Of a stretch of 64,000 nt of DNA, positions 35,685 through 44,254 are shown piece by piece. Numbering within the stretch: the stretch's first letter is position 1; every line of letters begins with the position of its first letter. The stretch is from Paraburkholderia sprentiae WSM5005 (lineage in GTDB: Bacteria; Pseudomonadota; Gammaproteobacteria; Burkholderiales; Burkholderiaceae): the NCBI RefSeq assembly GCF_001865575.2, contig NZ_CP017562.2, forward strand, positions 992,001 to 1,056,000, given 5' to 3'. A program made the position numbers and the translations under genes. The notes under the pieces were generated by a model. That model saw only the letters and a program-made list of their open reading frames with translations, searched no databases and had not been told where the DNA came from.

Positions 35685-36674
35685 TCATTTCTTCTTGCGC
35701 ACGAACTTCAAGCCGAAGCGCACCAGCCACGGCATCGTTTCGGGGCGCAACAACCGTGGGTCATACCCCGCGAATCGCCGTTCATTTTCCAGAAGACACA
35801 GCTGCATCAATTCGGGCACGCTGATATCGACATCCGTCACCGACTGCGCACCGTTTACCGTGAAGTTGTTATCGTGCTCGTGGACGTTACCGTCGGCATC
35901 CATCGCACGCGCGAGCCCGATACGCTCCCAAACCAGAAACGCCCACACGCCCGCCACCTTGATCTCGAAGCGGATGCGCCGCCACCATGAAAGCTGCGCG
36001 CGATGCCATGCGACCCAGTTTGCGAACAGCAGAATATGGCGGCACTCTTCCTGCATCACCGGCTCGAAGGTTTCTGTCAGCGCCGGCGGAAACAGGCCCG
36101 AGCGCCGCGCCACTTCGAACAGGCCGAAGGCGAAGAAGCTGTCGATACATTCGCTATAGCCGGTCACGAGGTAAGCCCGTTCCGTGTCTTTTGGATAGAC
36201 GTAGGGCGGCTCGCTCGCGAGCGCGATGCCATACGCGTGCACCATGCGCGACAGCACTTCCTTATGGCGGTTTTCTTCCCACGCGTTCAGCGCGAGTGCG
36301 TCGCGCAAGTCCGGGGTGTCGAGCGTCGCCGCGTAGGCGGCCATGCGCAGGCGAGCCCTGCCTTCGGTTTGCACGGCGATGTCCCAGATGGGCAGCGCGA
36401 CGATGCGCCGGAGCGTTGCAGCTTCGAGTTGCGGCCATGCTAGCACGGACGGGCGATACGGATTAAAAGTGTCGCGAAACATGCGGCACATTTCCTGCCG
36501 GTGCGCGTCCGAGCCAGGCCGCAGCGGGCCGCTGACGGTGCTCGTCCAGTGCCGCATCGCGTGGTCGGCGGCGTCGAGGGTCGAGCGGTCCGGCTGTTGC
36601 TGCGGCAGTTGCGGCGCGCGAAAGCCGGGGATCAGCGCGGCAGCGTCGAATGCATCCAGTACCAGTTGGTCCAT
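35685..36674 (-). CDS. Ferritin-like diiron-domain protein of unknown function
   Basis: A 329-aa protein, mostly helical. Two metal-type motifs are visible, E-E-N-R-H near residue 133 and E-E-C-R-H near residue 210, spaced as in ferritin-like diiron oxidases and desaturase relatives. W-E-E-N-R-H-K-E-V and F-E-P-V-M-Q-E-E-C-R-H are strongly patterned. Tyr/Trp-rich segments around the second motif could line a substrate channel. It has no signal peptide. It could be an oxygenase or iron-handling protein, but the substrate is not evident. It is isolated between convergent and divergent genes. Confidence 0.72.
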   Translation of the reverse strand: MDQLVLDAFDAAALIPGFRAPQLPQQQPDRSTLDAADHAMRHWTSTVSGPLRPGSDAHRQEMCRMFRDTFNPYRPSVLAWPQLEAATLRRIVALPIWDIAVQTEGRARLRMAAYAATLDTPDLRDALALNAWEENRHKEVLSRMVHAYGIALASEPPYVYPKDTERAYLVTGYSECIDSFFAFGLFEVARRSGLFPPALTETFEPVMQEECRHILLFANWVAWHRAQLSWWRRIRFEIKVAGVWAFLVWERIGLARAMDADGNVHEHDNNFTVNGAQSVTDVDISVPELMQLCLLENERRFAGYDPRLLRPETMPWLVRFGLKFVRKKK

Positions 36675-36889
36675 TGGCTATTCTCGACAAGGCGACGAAG
36701 GCGCTATCGATTCTGCCATGACTGCGCAGGCGTGCGCCACGTTCAGAAAAAGCGCTTTGTCATGTTGGGCGTGCAAGGATGCAGCAGGTTGACGCCGGGC
36801 AAACTTGCGTCAAGAATCGAGCGCGCCAGGTTTGCTCCCACATCCGCTAGCCAGATGCCAGCGTGTTTCAACTCGTCGCGGACAACGTC

Positions 36890-38704
36890 ATGATCCTTCG
36901 CTTTTCTCCTTCGTTGCGCCGCTTGCTGACAGCGCGATTGCCGGCCGCCGCGCTCACGCTGACGCTGTCGGTCGTCATGGCGGTGCCGCTCGGTGAACGG
37001 TGCATGGCAGCCGAACAGGCCGATGCATCGAGCACCGCGCAAAGCCCGGACACCGGCGAAAGCGCGGACGCCGCCGCATCCGCGCGCATCGCGCCAGGCC
37101 ACGGGCCAGACGCGAACGCGTCGTCGCCCGGCGATTCGCGCGAGCCGCACTCGATGGCGGTGCGTCCGAACGACGAGGCGCGCAAGCGCACGGCTTCGCG
37201 CGGCGACACGCAGGCTGCATCGAATGCACCGGACTCGGTCGACGCGACAGCCAGGTCACGCAAGGACAAGGCGTCAACGCCCGCGATCCCGGTGCCGCCT
37301 GAATCCACGAGCGTCACCACGCATTCGCTTCGCGTGAACGGCCGCAAGCTCGACTACACCGCGACCGCCGGCAATCTGTTGCTGCACGACAAGAGCGGCG
37401 CGGCCAATGCGAGCGTGTTCTACGTCGCTTATACGGTGCCCACGAAAACCCCGGCAGCGCGTCCGATCACCTTTCTCTTCAACGGCGGCCCGGGCGCTGG
37501 CAGCGTGTTCCTGATGATGGGCTCGGTCGGCCCGAAGCGCGTGCGCACCGCGAGCCCCGCGAGCACGCCACCCGCGCCGTACACGCTCGAGGACAACCCC
37601 GACAGCCTGCTCGATATCAGCGACCTCGTGTTCATCGATGCGGTCGGCGCGGGCCTGTCGAGACCGGTCGGGCATGGCACGGGCAAGGACTTCTGGGGCG
37701 TCGATCAGGACGTCGATGCTTTCGCGCAATTCATCGACCGCTATCTGACGGCGAATCAGCGCTGGAATTCGCCGAAGTACCTGCTTGGCGAATCGTATGG
37801 CACCGCGCGCGCCGCGATGCTCGCTTATCGGTTGGGGCAGAACAATATCGCGCTGAACGGCGTGATCCTGCTGTCATCGGTACTCAATTCCGCGGCGTTC
37901 TCGCCAGGCACCGACTTCAAGAGCGAGAGTTATCTGCCGAGTTTCGCGGCGATCGCGTGGTATCACGACAAGGTCACGCCGAAGCCCGCGAGCCTGCCGG
38001 CCTTTCTCGACGAAGCGCGCGCGTTCGCTCGCGGACCTTATGCGCAGGCGCTCGAACAGGGCGATGCGCTGCCCGACGACCAGCGTGACGCGATCGCCGC
38101 GCGCATCGCGTACTTCACCGGGCTCGACGTGGGCTTCGTCAAGCGCAACCGTTTGCGTCTTTACCCGTCGCGCTTTCGAAACGAGTTGCTGCGCAGCGAG
38201 TCGCGCAGCGTGGGCCGCTACGATGCGCGTTTCGAAGGCGTGAATTTCGACGATGCATCCGAGGACCCGGACTTCGATGCGTCGGTGAGCAGCGTGTCCA
38301 ATGCGTTCAATGCGGCGCTTCATCAACATCTGGAGGAAGACCTGCACTACGCGCCAACCGAGCGTTACCTGGTGTTCAGCGACGACGCGTTGAAGCAATG
38401 GGACTGGAAACATCGCGAATGGTGGGGCGAGCGGCTGCAGCTCCCTTATGCGGGCGGCGATCTGGCCGAAGCGATGCGGCAGAATCCACAGTTGCGAGTG
38501 CTGTCGCTGAACGGTTACTTCGACCTGGCCACCCCGTTCTACGCGACCGAATACGCGCTCGCTCATCTCGGCCTTGATGGTCCGCTGCGCGAGAACCTGC
38601 GCATCGCCTACTATCCGACCGGCCACATGATCTATCTCGACGATGCCGCGCTGCACGCGATGAAGCGCGATCTGGCGAGCTTCTATGCGTCGCAACGGCG
38701 TTGA
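36890..38704 (+). CDS. Secreted S10-family serine carboxypeptidase-like protein
   Basis: About 604 aa, with a signal peptide (R-F-S-P-S-L-R-R-L-L then a hydrophobic core, cleavage near M-A-A-E). A 120-residue low-complexity Ala/Ser/Asp/Arg linker follows, then the alpha/beta-hydrolase domain. The oxyanion region is F-L-F-N-G-G-P-G-A-G-S, the nucleophile is in G-E-S-Y-G-T, the acid is in N-G-Y-F-D-L-A-T-P, and the histidine is in P-T-G-H-M-I-Y. It probably trims peptides in the periplasm. Starts at GTG 36863 or ATG 36890 are both possible, and the latter gives the cleaner signal peptide. It is just upstream of the lut regulator but appears independent. Confidence 0.87.
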   Translation: MILRFSPSLRRLLTARLPAAALTLTLSVVMAVPLGERCMAAEQADASSTAQSPDTGESADAAASARIAPGHGPDANASSPGDSREPHSMAVRPNDEARKRTASRGDTQAASNAPDSVDATARSRKDKASTPAIPVPPESTSVTTHSLRVNGRKLDYTATAGNLLLHDKSGAANASVFYVAYTVPTKTPAARPITFLFNGGPGAGSVFLMMGSVGPKRVRTASPASTPPAPYTLEDNPDSLLDISDLVFIDAVGAGLSRPVGHGTGKDFWGVDQDVDAFAQFIDRYLTANQRWNSPKYLLGESYGTARAAMLAYRLGQNNIALNGVILLSSVLNSAAFSPGTDFKSESYLPSFAAIAWYHDKVTPKPASLPAFLDEARAFARGPYAQALEQGDALPDDQRDAIAARIAYFTGLDVGFVKRNRLRLYPSRFRNELLRSESRSVGRYDARFEGVNFDDASEDPDFDASVSSVSNAFNAALHQHLEEDLHYAPTERYLVFSDDALKQWDWKHREWWGERLQLPYAGGDLAEAMRQNPQLRVLSLNGYFDLATPFYATEYALAHLGLDGPLRENLRIAYYPTGHMIYLDDAALHAMKRDLASFYASQRR

Positions 38705-38798
38705 GATCGGTCAATCGGCGCATGCCGTGCAACGGTATAATTCCACGCACCGTGGAGTAGTCGCGCGCTCCGTCAACCGGCTTCATCGTTTGCCGCTT

Positions 38799-39545
38799 AT
38801 GCCATTCACACCGATTCCGTCCTTCGCTCGCAAGCGCATTTCCGACGTCGTGTCCGATCAGATCAAGCAACTGATCGCGGCCGGGACATTGATGCCCGGT
38901 GATCGGCTGCCGGCCGAGCGCGATCTCGCGGCGCAGCTCGGCGTGTCGCGGCCGTCGCTGCGCGAGGCGCTGATCCGGCTGGAGGCGGACGGTTACATCG
39001 AAACGTCGGGGCGCGGCGGCTTCACGGTGGTCGACGTGACCGCGCCGCTCATCTCGAAGCCGCTTGCTGAACTGCTGACGCAGAATCCGCGTACCAGTGC
39101 CGACATTCTGGAGTTGCGCCAGGGGCTCGAAGCGATTTCGACTGTCTATGCCGCACAACGCGCAACCGCCACCGATCTGAAGAAAATCCGCGCCGCGTTC
39201 GAGGCGTTGAAGGCTGCATCGTTGTCGCGCGAGCGCGCCGATCTCGCCGAACTCGATGCCGCATTTCATCTCGCGATCGCCGACTCCACGCACAACGTCG
39301 CGTTGGCGCATGTGATGCACGGCATCCATACGCTGATTCGCGAGGGCATGCGCCAGTATCATCGGTTGATCGACTACGACGACGCGATGGAAAAGCAGTT
39401 GATGAGCCAGCACCAGGCGATTTACGACGCCGTCGTCGCAGGCGATGCGCCCAAAGCGCGCAAGGCCGCCGAGCGGCATCTCGCCTTCGTACGCGAGATT
39501 TACAAGGACGATGCGACCAAGCCGTCGGCCGCCGTGATTTCCTGA
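38799..39545 (+). CDS. lldR: FadR-type GntR regulator of the lut operon (LldR-like)
   Basis: A 248-aa regulator. The winged helix has G-D-R-L-P-A-E-R-D-L-A-A-Q-L-G-V-S-R-P-S-L-R-E-A-L. The FCD ligand domain (about 85-230) has D-A-A-F-H-L-A-I-A and metal-binding histidines in S-Q-H-Q-A-I and A-A-E-R-H-L. LldR-type regulators repress lactate utilisation genes until L-lactate binds. The gene is upstream of lutABC, whose promoter carries a TTGGT-N3-ACCAA site typical of this family (39608-39620). A TATAAT at 38735 may serve lldR itself. The symbol rests on context. Confidence 0.85.
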   Translation: MPFTPIPSFARKRISDVVSDQIKQLIAAGTLMPGDRLPAERDLAAQLGVSRPSLREALIRLEADGYIETSGRGGFTVVDVTAPLISKPLAELLTQNPRTSADILELRQGLEAISTVYAAQRATATDLKKIRAAFEALKAASLSRERADLAELDAAFHLAIADSTHNVALAHVMHGIHTLIREGMRQYHRLIDYDDAMEKQLMSQHQAIYDAVVAGDAPKARKAAERHLAFVREIYKDDATKPSAAVIS

Positions 39546-39577
39546 TTGCGTCGATTTCGCGGCCGGCGCAGTCCGAA

Positions 39578-39606
39578 TTGACACCGGCTACGGACTTTTT
39601 TATAGT
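39578..39606 (+). promoter_or_regulatory. Sigma-70 promoter of lutABC
   Basis: TTGACA (39578-39583), a 17-base spacer and TATAGT (39601-39606) make a near-perfect -35/-10 pair, about 95 bases before lutA. The operator begins at the next base. Confidence 0.8.
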
Positions 39607-39630
39607 CTTGGTCAGACCAACATGACCAAG
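39607..39630. promoter_or_regulatory. LldR/FadR-type operator of lutABC
   Basis: CTTGGTCA (39607-39614) and TGACCAAG (39623-39630) are perfect inverted halves. Within them TTGGTCAGACCAA (39608-39620) fits the TTGGT-N3-ACCAA consensus of FadR-type regulators such as LldR and PdhR. It overlaps the expected transcript start, so binding would repress. Confidence 0.75.
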
Positions 39631-39700
39631 ACGGCCGGATGGGTGACATCGCCCACATCGGCCAACAGACATCGTCCCCGCCGCTTTTCCTCGAGAGCCT

Positions 39701-40444
39701 ATGAAAGTCGCGCTGTTTATCCCGTGCTTTATCGATGCGTTCTATCCCGAGGTCGGCATCGCGACGCTCGAACTGCTCGAACGTTTTGGCATCGAGGTCG
39801 ACTATCCGCAGCAGCAGACCTGCTGCGGCCAGCCGATGGCCAATAGCGGCGCGCATGCGGACGCCGCCGCCACCGAGCGGCTGTTCGCGCGCAACTTCGC
39901 GGGCTATGACTACATCGTCGGGCCGTCCGCGAGCTGTATTCATCATGTGCGCGAGCATCTGAGCGCGATCGAGCAGACCGATGAAGTGAAAAAAGTGCGC
40001 GCGAGCGCTTACGAGTTGGTCGAGTTTCTGCACGACTTGATCGGCGCGCGCGAATTCCCGTGGGCCGAGTTCGCGCATCGCGTCGGCTTGCATACCAGTT
40101 GCAGCGCGCTGCGTCATCTGAACGAAGCGTCGACGTCGGAAATCGCCGGCACGCCGTTTTCGAAGCCGCGCGCGTTGCTCGAAGGCGTGAAGGGCATCGA
40201 GTTCGTGAAGCCCGCGAGGCCCGACGAATGCTGCGGTTTCGGCGGTACGTTCTCGGTGACCGAAGAGGCGGTGTCGGTGCGTATGGGGCAGGACAAGGTG
40301 CGCGACCATCTGGATGCCGGTGCCGAGTACATCGTTTCGGGCGACATGTCGTGCCTGATGCATCAGCAGGGTTGCGCGGAACGCATGAACGCCGACGCGC
40401 GCTTCATCCATATCGCGCAGGTTCTGAATGGAGCGCGCTCATGA
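39701..40444 (+). CDS. lutA: L-lactate oxidation iron-sulfur protein LutA (LldE)
   Basis: A 247-aa protein with two cysteine-rich CCG domains: T-C-C-G-Q-P near residue 45 and E-C-C-G-F-G-G near residue 180. These ligate cofactors in heterodisulfide-reductase-like proteins. LutA, LutB and LutC together form a flavin-independent L-lactate dehydrogenase feeding electrons to respiration. The ATG at 40441 of lutB overlaps its stop. The gene lies under the TTGACA/TATAGT promoter and the LldR operator. Confidence 0.92.
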   Translation: MKVALFIPCFIDAFYPEVGIATLELLERFGIEVDYPQQQTCCGQPMANSGAHADAAATERLFARNFAGYDYIVGPSASCIHHVREHLSAIEQTDEVKKVRASAYELVEFLHDLIGAREFPWAEFAHRVGLHTSCSALRHLNEASTSEIAGTPFSKPRALLEGVKGIEFVKPARPDECCGFGGTFSVTEEAVSVRMGQDKVRDHLDAGAEYIVSGDMSCLMHQQGCAERMNADARFIHIAQVLNGARS

Positions 40445-41844
40445 GCCGCGGCGATCGCCGCGTCGATCACGCCAAAGCGGCCGGTTCTTTCATCAGTCAG
40501 ACCGAACACGTCGCGTTTCATGACAAGCGTCTGTGGGACCTGCGCGAGAAGCGCGATGCGCAGGCGCACGGCATTGCTGAATGGGAAACGCTGCGCGCGC
40601 TGGCGTCGGGCATCAAGGAGCACACGCTGACGCATCTGGCCGACTACCTCGAGCAGTTCGCGGCGGCGGCCGAGGCCAATGGCGTGGTCGTGCATTGGGC
40701 GGCCAACGCGGAAGAGCACAACGCGATCGTTCACCGGCTGATGTCCGAGCGCGGCATGACCACGCTCGTGAAAAGCAAGTCGATGCTGACCGACGAATGC
40801 CGGATGCGCGAGTATCTCGAACCGCGCGGCATGACCGTGATGGAGACGGACCTCGGCGAGCGCATCCAGCAGCTCGATCATCAGGACCCGAGTCATATGG
40901 TCGTGCCGGCCGTGCACAAGCTGCGCGCCGACGTGGCCGAGCTGTTCGGCCGCACCATCGGCACCGATCCGACGAATAGCGACATTCATTATCTCGCCGA
41001 AAGTCAGCGCATGAATACGCGGCCGTATTTCGTGCGGGAGAAAACGGCAGGCATGACCGGCTGCAATTTCGCGGTGGCGGAAACGGGCACGGTCGTGGTC
41101 TGCACGAATGAAGGCAATGCGGATCTGTCGGCGAACGTGCCGCCGCTGCATATCGCGTCGATCGGAATCGAGAAGCTGATACCGAAGGTGTCGGATCTCG
41201 GCGTGTTCGTCCGCATGCTGTCGCGCAGCGCATTGGGTTCGCCGATCACGCAGTACACGTCGCATTTCCGTGCGCCGCGGCCGGGCACCGAGATGCATTT
41301 CATCCTCGTCGATCATGGCCGCGCCGAACGGCTCGCGATGGAGGATTTCTGGTACTCGCTCAAATGTATTCGCTGCGGCGCGTGCATGAATACGTGTCCG
41401 GTCTATCGACGCAGCGGCGGCCTCTCGTATGGCGGCACCTATTCGGGGCCGATCGGCGCGATCATCAATCCGACTTTCGATCTGAAACGCTACAGTGCAT
41501 TGCCGTTCGCGTCGACACTCAATGGCAGTTGCACCAACGTGTGTCCCGTGAAGATCAATATTCACGAGCAGATCTACAAATGGCGCGCGGTGATCGCCGA
41601 GCAACACGAAGTGCCGTTCGTGAAACAGGAGGTACTGAAGATGGCGGGGCGTCTGCTATCGAGTCCGACCTTGTATCGCGCGACGGTGTCGTCGATGGGC
41701 AGTGCGTTGCGGCGGTTGCCGAATTTCGTGCTGTACAACCCTCTGAATATCTGGGGCCGGCAGCGCGAATTGCCGGAAGCGCCGAAAATGACTTTTCATG
41801 CGTGGTACAAGAAGAATCGCGGAGGCGGCGATGACAACGCGTGA
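40441..41844 (+). CDS. lutB: L-lactate oxidation iron-sulfur protein LutB (LldF)
   Basis: At 467 aa, the length matches LutB. The C-terminal ferredoxin motifs C-I-R-C-G-A-C-M-N-T-C-P-V-Y and C-T-N-V-C-P-V-K would bind two [4Fe-4S] clusters. The N-terminal part has the LUD-type domain with V-V-H-W-A-A-N-A-E-E-H-N and E-T-G-T-V-V. It is the central electron-transfer subunit of the Lut complex. The start overlaps lutA (ATGA) and the end overlaps lutC, so the three are translationally coupled. Confidence 0.93.
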   Translation: MSRGDRRVDHAKAAGSFISQTEHVAFHDKRLWDLREKRDAQAHGIAEWETLRALASGIKEHTLTHLADYLEQFAAAAEANGVVVHWAANAEEHNAIVHRLMSERGMTTLVKSKSMLTDECRMREYLEPRGMTVMETDLGERIQQLDHQDPSHMVVPAVHKLRADVAELFGRTIGTDPTNSDIHYLAESQRMNTRPYFVREKTAGMTGCNFAVAETGTVVVCTNEGNADLSANVPPLHIASIGIEKLIPKVSDLGVFVRMLSRSALGSPITQYTSHFRAPRPGTEMHFILVDHGRAERLAMEDFWYSLKCIRCGACMNTCPVYRRSGGLSYGGTYSGPIGAIINPTFDLKRYSALPFASTLNGSCTNVCPVKINIHEQIYKWRAVIAEQHEVPFVKQEVLKMAGRLLSSPTLYRATVSSMGSALRRLPNFVLYNPLNIWGRQRELPEAPKMTFHAWYKKNRGGGDDNA

Positions 41845-42415
41845 GGCTTTTCTGGCCAAGGTGCGCGCCGCGCAACCGGCCGCGCGGCCGCGTCCCGACG
41901 TGCCGCTATTCGATCCCGTTGGCGGCGATCTACGGGCGCGTTTCACTGCGGCGTTACAGACGATGGGTGGCACTTGCGTCGATGCGCCGAGCGCGCGTGG
42001 CGTCAGCGATCTGATTCGCGAGCGTTTCGGCGCGGCGGCATCGATTGCATCGGCGAGCGCGGAAGTGCCTGGCACGCGGGCGATCGGCGCGGATACAGAC
42101 CCCGCATCGCTGCACGACGTTGACGTCGGCGTGGTGCGGGCACGCTTTGGCGTTGCCGAAACCGGCTCCGTGTGGTTCAGCGAGCGCGAATATGTGGTCA
42201 ATGCATTGGGCTACCTCGTCCAGCATCTGGTTGTGCTGCTCGATCCGGCGCAATTACTCGATGGACTGCAAGACGTCTACCGTCGCGACGATTTCCGCAG
42301 CGCGCGTTACGCCGCGCTCGTGACGGGCCCGTCGGCCACCGCCGATATCGAGGGTGTTCTGATTCGCGGCGCGCAGGGCGTGCGTTCGCTGACGGTCGTA
42401 TGGCTCGCGGGCTGA
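41831..42415 (+). CDS. lutC: L-lactate oxidation protein LutC (LldG)
   Basis: A 194-aa LUD-domain protein. F-G-V-A-E-T-G-S-V and the ending H-G/R-G-A-Q-G-V-R-S-L-T-V-V-W-L are characteristic. ATG 41831 lies inside the end of lutB, with GGAGG before it. It completes the lactate-oxidising complex. I see no lactate permease in the window, so uptake must be encoded elsewhere. Confidence 0.9.
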   Translation: MTTREAFLAKVRAAQPAARPRPDVPLFDPVGGDLRARFTAALQTMGGTCVDAPSARGVSDLIRERFGAAASIASASAEVPGTRAIGADTDPASLHDVDVGVVRARFGVAETGSVWFSEREYVVNALGYLVQHLVVLLDPAQLLDGLQDVYRRDDFRSARYAALVTGPSATADIEGVLIRGAQGVRSLTVVWLAG

Positions 42416-42451
42416 GGCGCGGCGTTCTCGCGCGGGACTTTGCTATCATCA

Positions 42452-42467
42452 CTGTATAAACATACAG
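42452..42467. promoter_or_regulatory. LexA (SOS) box upstream of the FAN1-like gene
   Basis: CTGTATAAACATACAG is a CTGT-N8-ACAG site with an AT-rich centre, matching the gamma/beta-proteobacterial LexA consensus. It lies 17 bases before the GTG start at 42485 and overlaps a TATAAA, where LexA binding would block transcription. Confidence 0.8.
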
Positions 42468-42484
42468 GTCCTGCAAAAAAGTCC

Positions 42485-44254
42485 GTGGCAACCGATGCTC
42501 GCTCAGAGATCCGCTCTGACGTCCCTTACTACCTGCTGAATTTCGAGCGCGCGCTTGCGTGGCTCGCCGCGCGTTACGACGACCTGCTCGACGAAGAAGA
42601 GCACGGTTTTCTGGAGACTTTCGCTACGTTGCCGCAGGTATCGCGTGCGTTGCTGGTGCGCATGCTGATGCGCAAGGGCATGCTGTTTCGCGCGAGCCGC
42701 CTCGTTTATGACGAAATCGGCTGTCCGCTGCAGGCGGTGGCGCCGCTGGCGGTGCATCGCTGGATCGACACCGAGCCGGCTTTGTCGCTCGACGATCTGT
42801 TTGCGCTCAGCACGCGTGCGCAATTGCTGGACATGTTCGCCGGCGCGATCGCGCGAATTCCCGGCGCGAAGGCGTTGCGCAAATCGGATCTGCTCGAAAC
42901 GCTGCGCGCGTTTTACCCAACTGCCAGCGGCGACGCGTATGCGCGCCTATCGCGTCCGCTTTCTGCTTGGCATGGCGCCACGACGGACCGCGTGCTGCAC
43001 GTTGCGATCGCGCCGTTGTGCGATCGCTTGCGCCTGATGTTCTTCGGCAATCTGCATCAAGAGTGGTCGGAGTTCGTGCTCGCCGATCTTGGCGTGTTCC
43101 AGTACGAAAAGGTCGCGTTCGGACCGTCGTCGCGTGCGTTCCAGCAACGCGCGGACGTGGACGTTTATCTCGCGCTGCACGCGTGCCGCGAAGCCCTCGA
43201 CCGGCTACCGGTCGACCACGACGCGTCCGCACTGCACGAACTGATCGCGACCGTCCGCTCGATCGACACCTCGAATGCGTGGCTCGAAACGCGTCGCGCG
43301 AAGCTCCTGTTTAAGATCGGCCGGGATTGCGAACGGCGCGAGCAGTGGGACACCGCGCTCGCGGTGTACGACGCGTGCGCGTGGCCCGATGCGCGTCATC
43401 GACGCATGCGCGTGCTCGAGCGCAGCGAGCGTGACGGGGAAGCGCTCGCGCTCGCCTTGCAGGCCGATGCCGCGCCATACAGCGAGGAAGAGGCGCAGCG
43501 CGTCGCCCGCATGTTGCCGCGCTTGCGGCGCAAATGCGGCGTGCCGGTGCCGCGCGCGCCGGCGGCGCGGACTGTCGAGCGCGGCACGCTGATGCTGCCG
43601 AAGCCGGACACGCCGATGGCCGTCGAATACGTGGTGCGCGATCATTTGAGCAGCGAAGCCGCGCCGGTGCATTACGTCGAGAACGCGCTGATCAATTCGC
43701 TGTTCGGTCTGCTGTGCTGGGAGCCGGTTTTCGCCGCGCTGCCCGGCGCGTTTTTCCATCCGTTCCAGCGCGGGCCGGCCGATCTGCACGCGCCGGATTT
43801 TCATGCGCGTCGCGCCACGCAGTTCGCCGCGTGCTTCGCGCAGCTCGACAGCGGCGTCTATCGCGAGACGATTCTGCGGCATCTGCATGACAAGTCCGGC
43901 CTGCAGTCGCCGTTCGTATTCTGGGGACTGCTGACACCCGAACTGGTGGCGCTCGCGCTCGACTGTCTGCCCGCCGCGCACCTGAAGCTGTGGTTCGAGC
44001 GCTTGCTGCGCGACACTCGCGGCAATCGTTCGGGCTTGCCCGACCTGGTCCGGTTCTGGCCGGCCGAGCGTCGCTATGAATTGATCGAGGTGAAAGGCCC
44101 CGGCGATCGTCTGCAGGACAACCAGGTGCGTTGGCTCGCGTATTGCGCGCAGCACGGCATGCCGGTGCGCGTGGTCGACGTGCGCTGGGCGGGGCAAGAG
44201 GCGCAGAGCGAAGCAGATGTTGCAACGCAAGTCAAAGCGGAGCGCGTCGTATGA
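42485..44254 (+). CDS. FAN1-like structure-specific nuclease (VRR-NUC domain)
   Basis: A protein of about 589 aa. The N-terminal region (about 1-300) is helical and includes SAP-like and TPR-like segments. The C-terminal VRR-NUC (PD-(D/E)XK) domain has G-L-P-D-L-V near residue 518 and I-E-V-K-G near 535, followed by Q-D-N-Q. This is the FAN1 layout; FAN1 cuts 5' flaps and processes interstrand crosslinks. GTG 42485 is chosen; an in-frame TTG lies upstream of the LexA box and is unlikely. The stop overlaps the start of the helicase gene (ATGA), so the two are coupled and SOS-regulated. Confidence 0.88.
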   Translation: MATDARSEIRSDVPYYLLNFERALAWLAARYDDLLDEEEHGFLETFATLPQVSRALLVRMLMRKGMLFRASRLVYDEIGCPLQAVAPLAVHRWIDTEPALSLDDLFALSTRAQLLDMFAGAIARIPGAKALRKSDLLETLRAFYPTASGDAYARLSRPLSAWHGATTDRVLHVAIAPLCDRLRLMFFGNLHQEWSEFVLADLGVFQYEKVAFGPSSRAFQQRADVDVYLALHACREALDRLPVDHDASALHELIATVRSIDTSNAWLETRRAKLLFKIGRDCERREQWDTALAVYDACAWPDARHRRMRVLERSERDGEALALALQADAAPYSEEEAQRVARMLPRLRRKCGVPVPRAPAARTVERGTLMLPKPDTPMAVEYVVRDHLSSEAAPVHYVENALINSLFGLLCWEPVFAALPGAFFHPFQRGPADLHAPDFHARRATQFAACFAQLDSGVYRETILRHLHDKSGLQSPFVFWGLLTPELVALALDCLPAAHLKLWFERLLRDTRGNRSGLPDLVRFWPAERRYELIEVKGPGDRLQDNQVRWLAYCAQHGMPVRVVDVRWAGQEAQSEADVATQVKAERVV

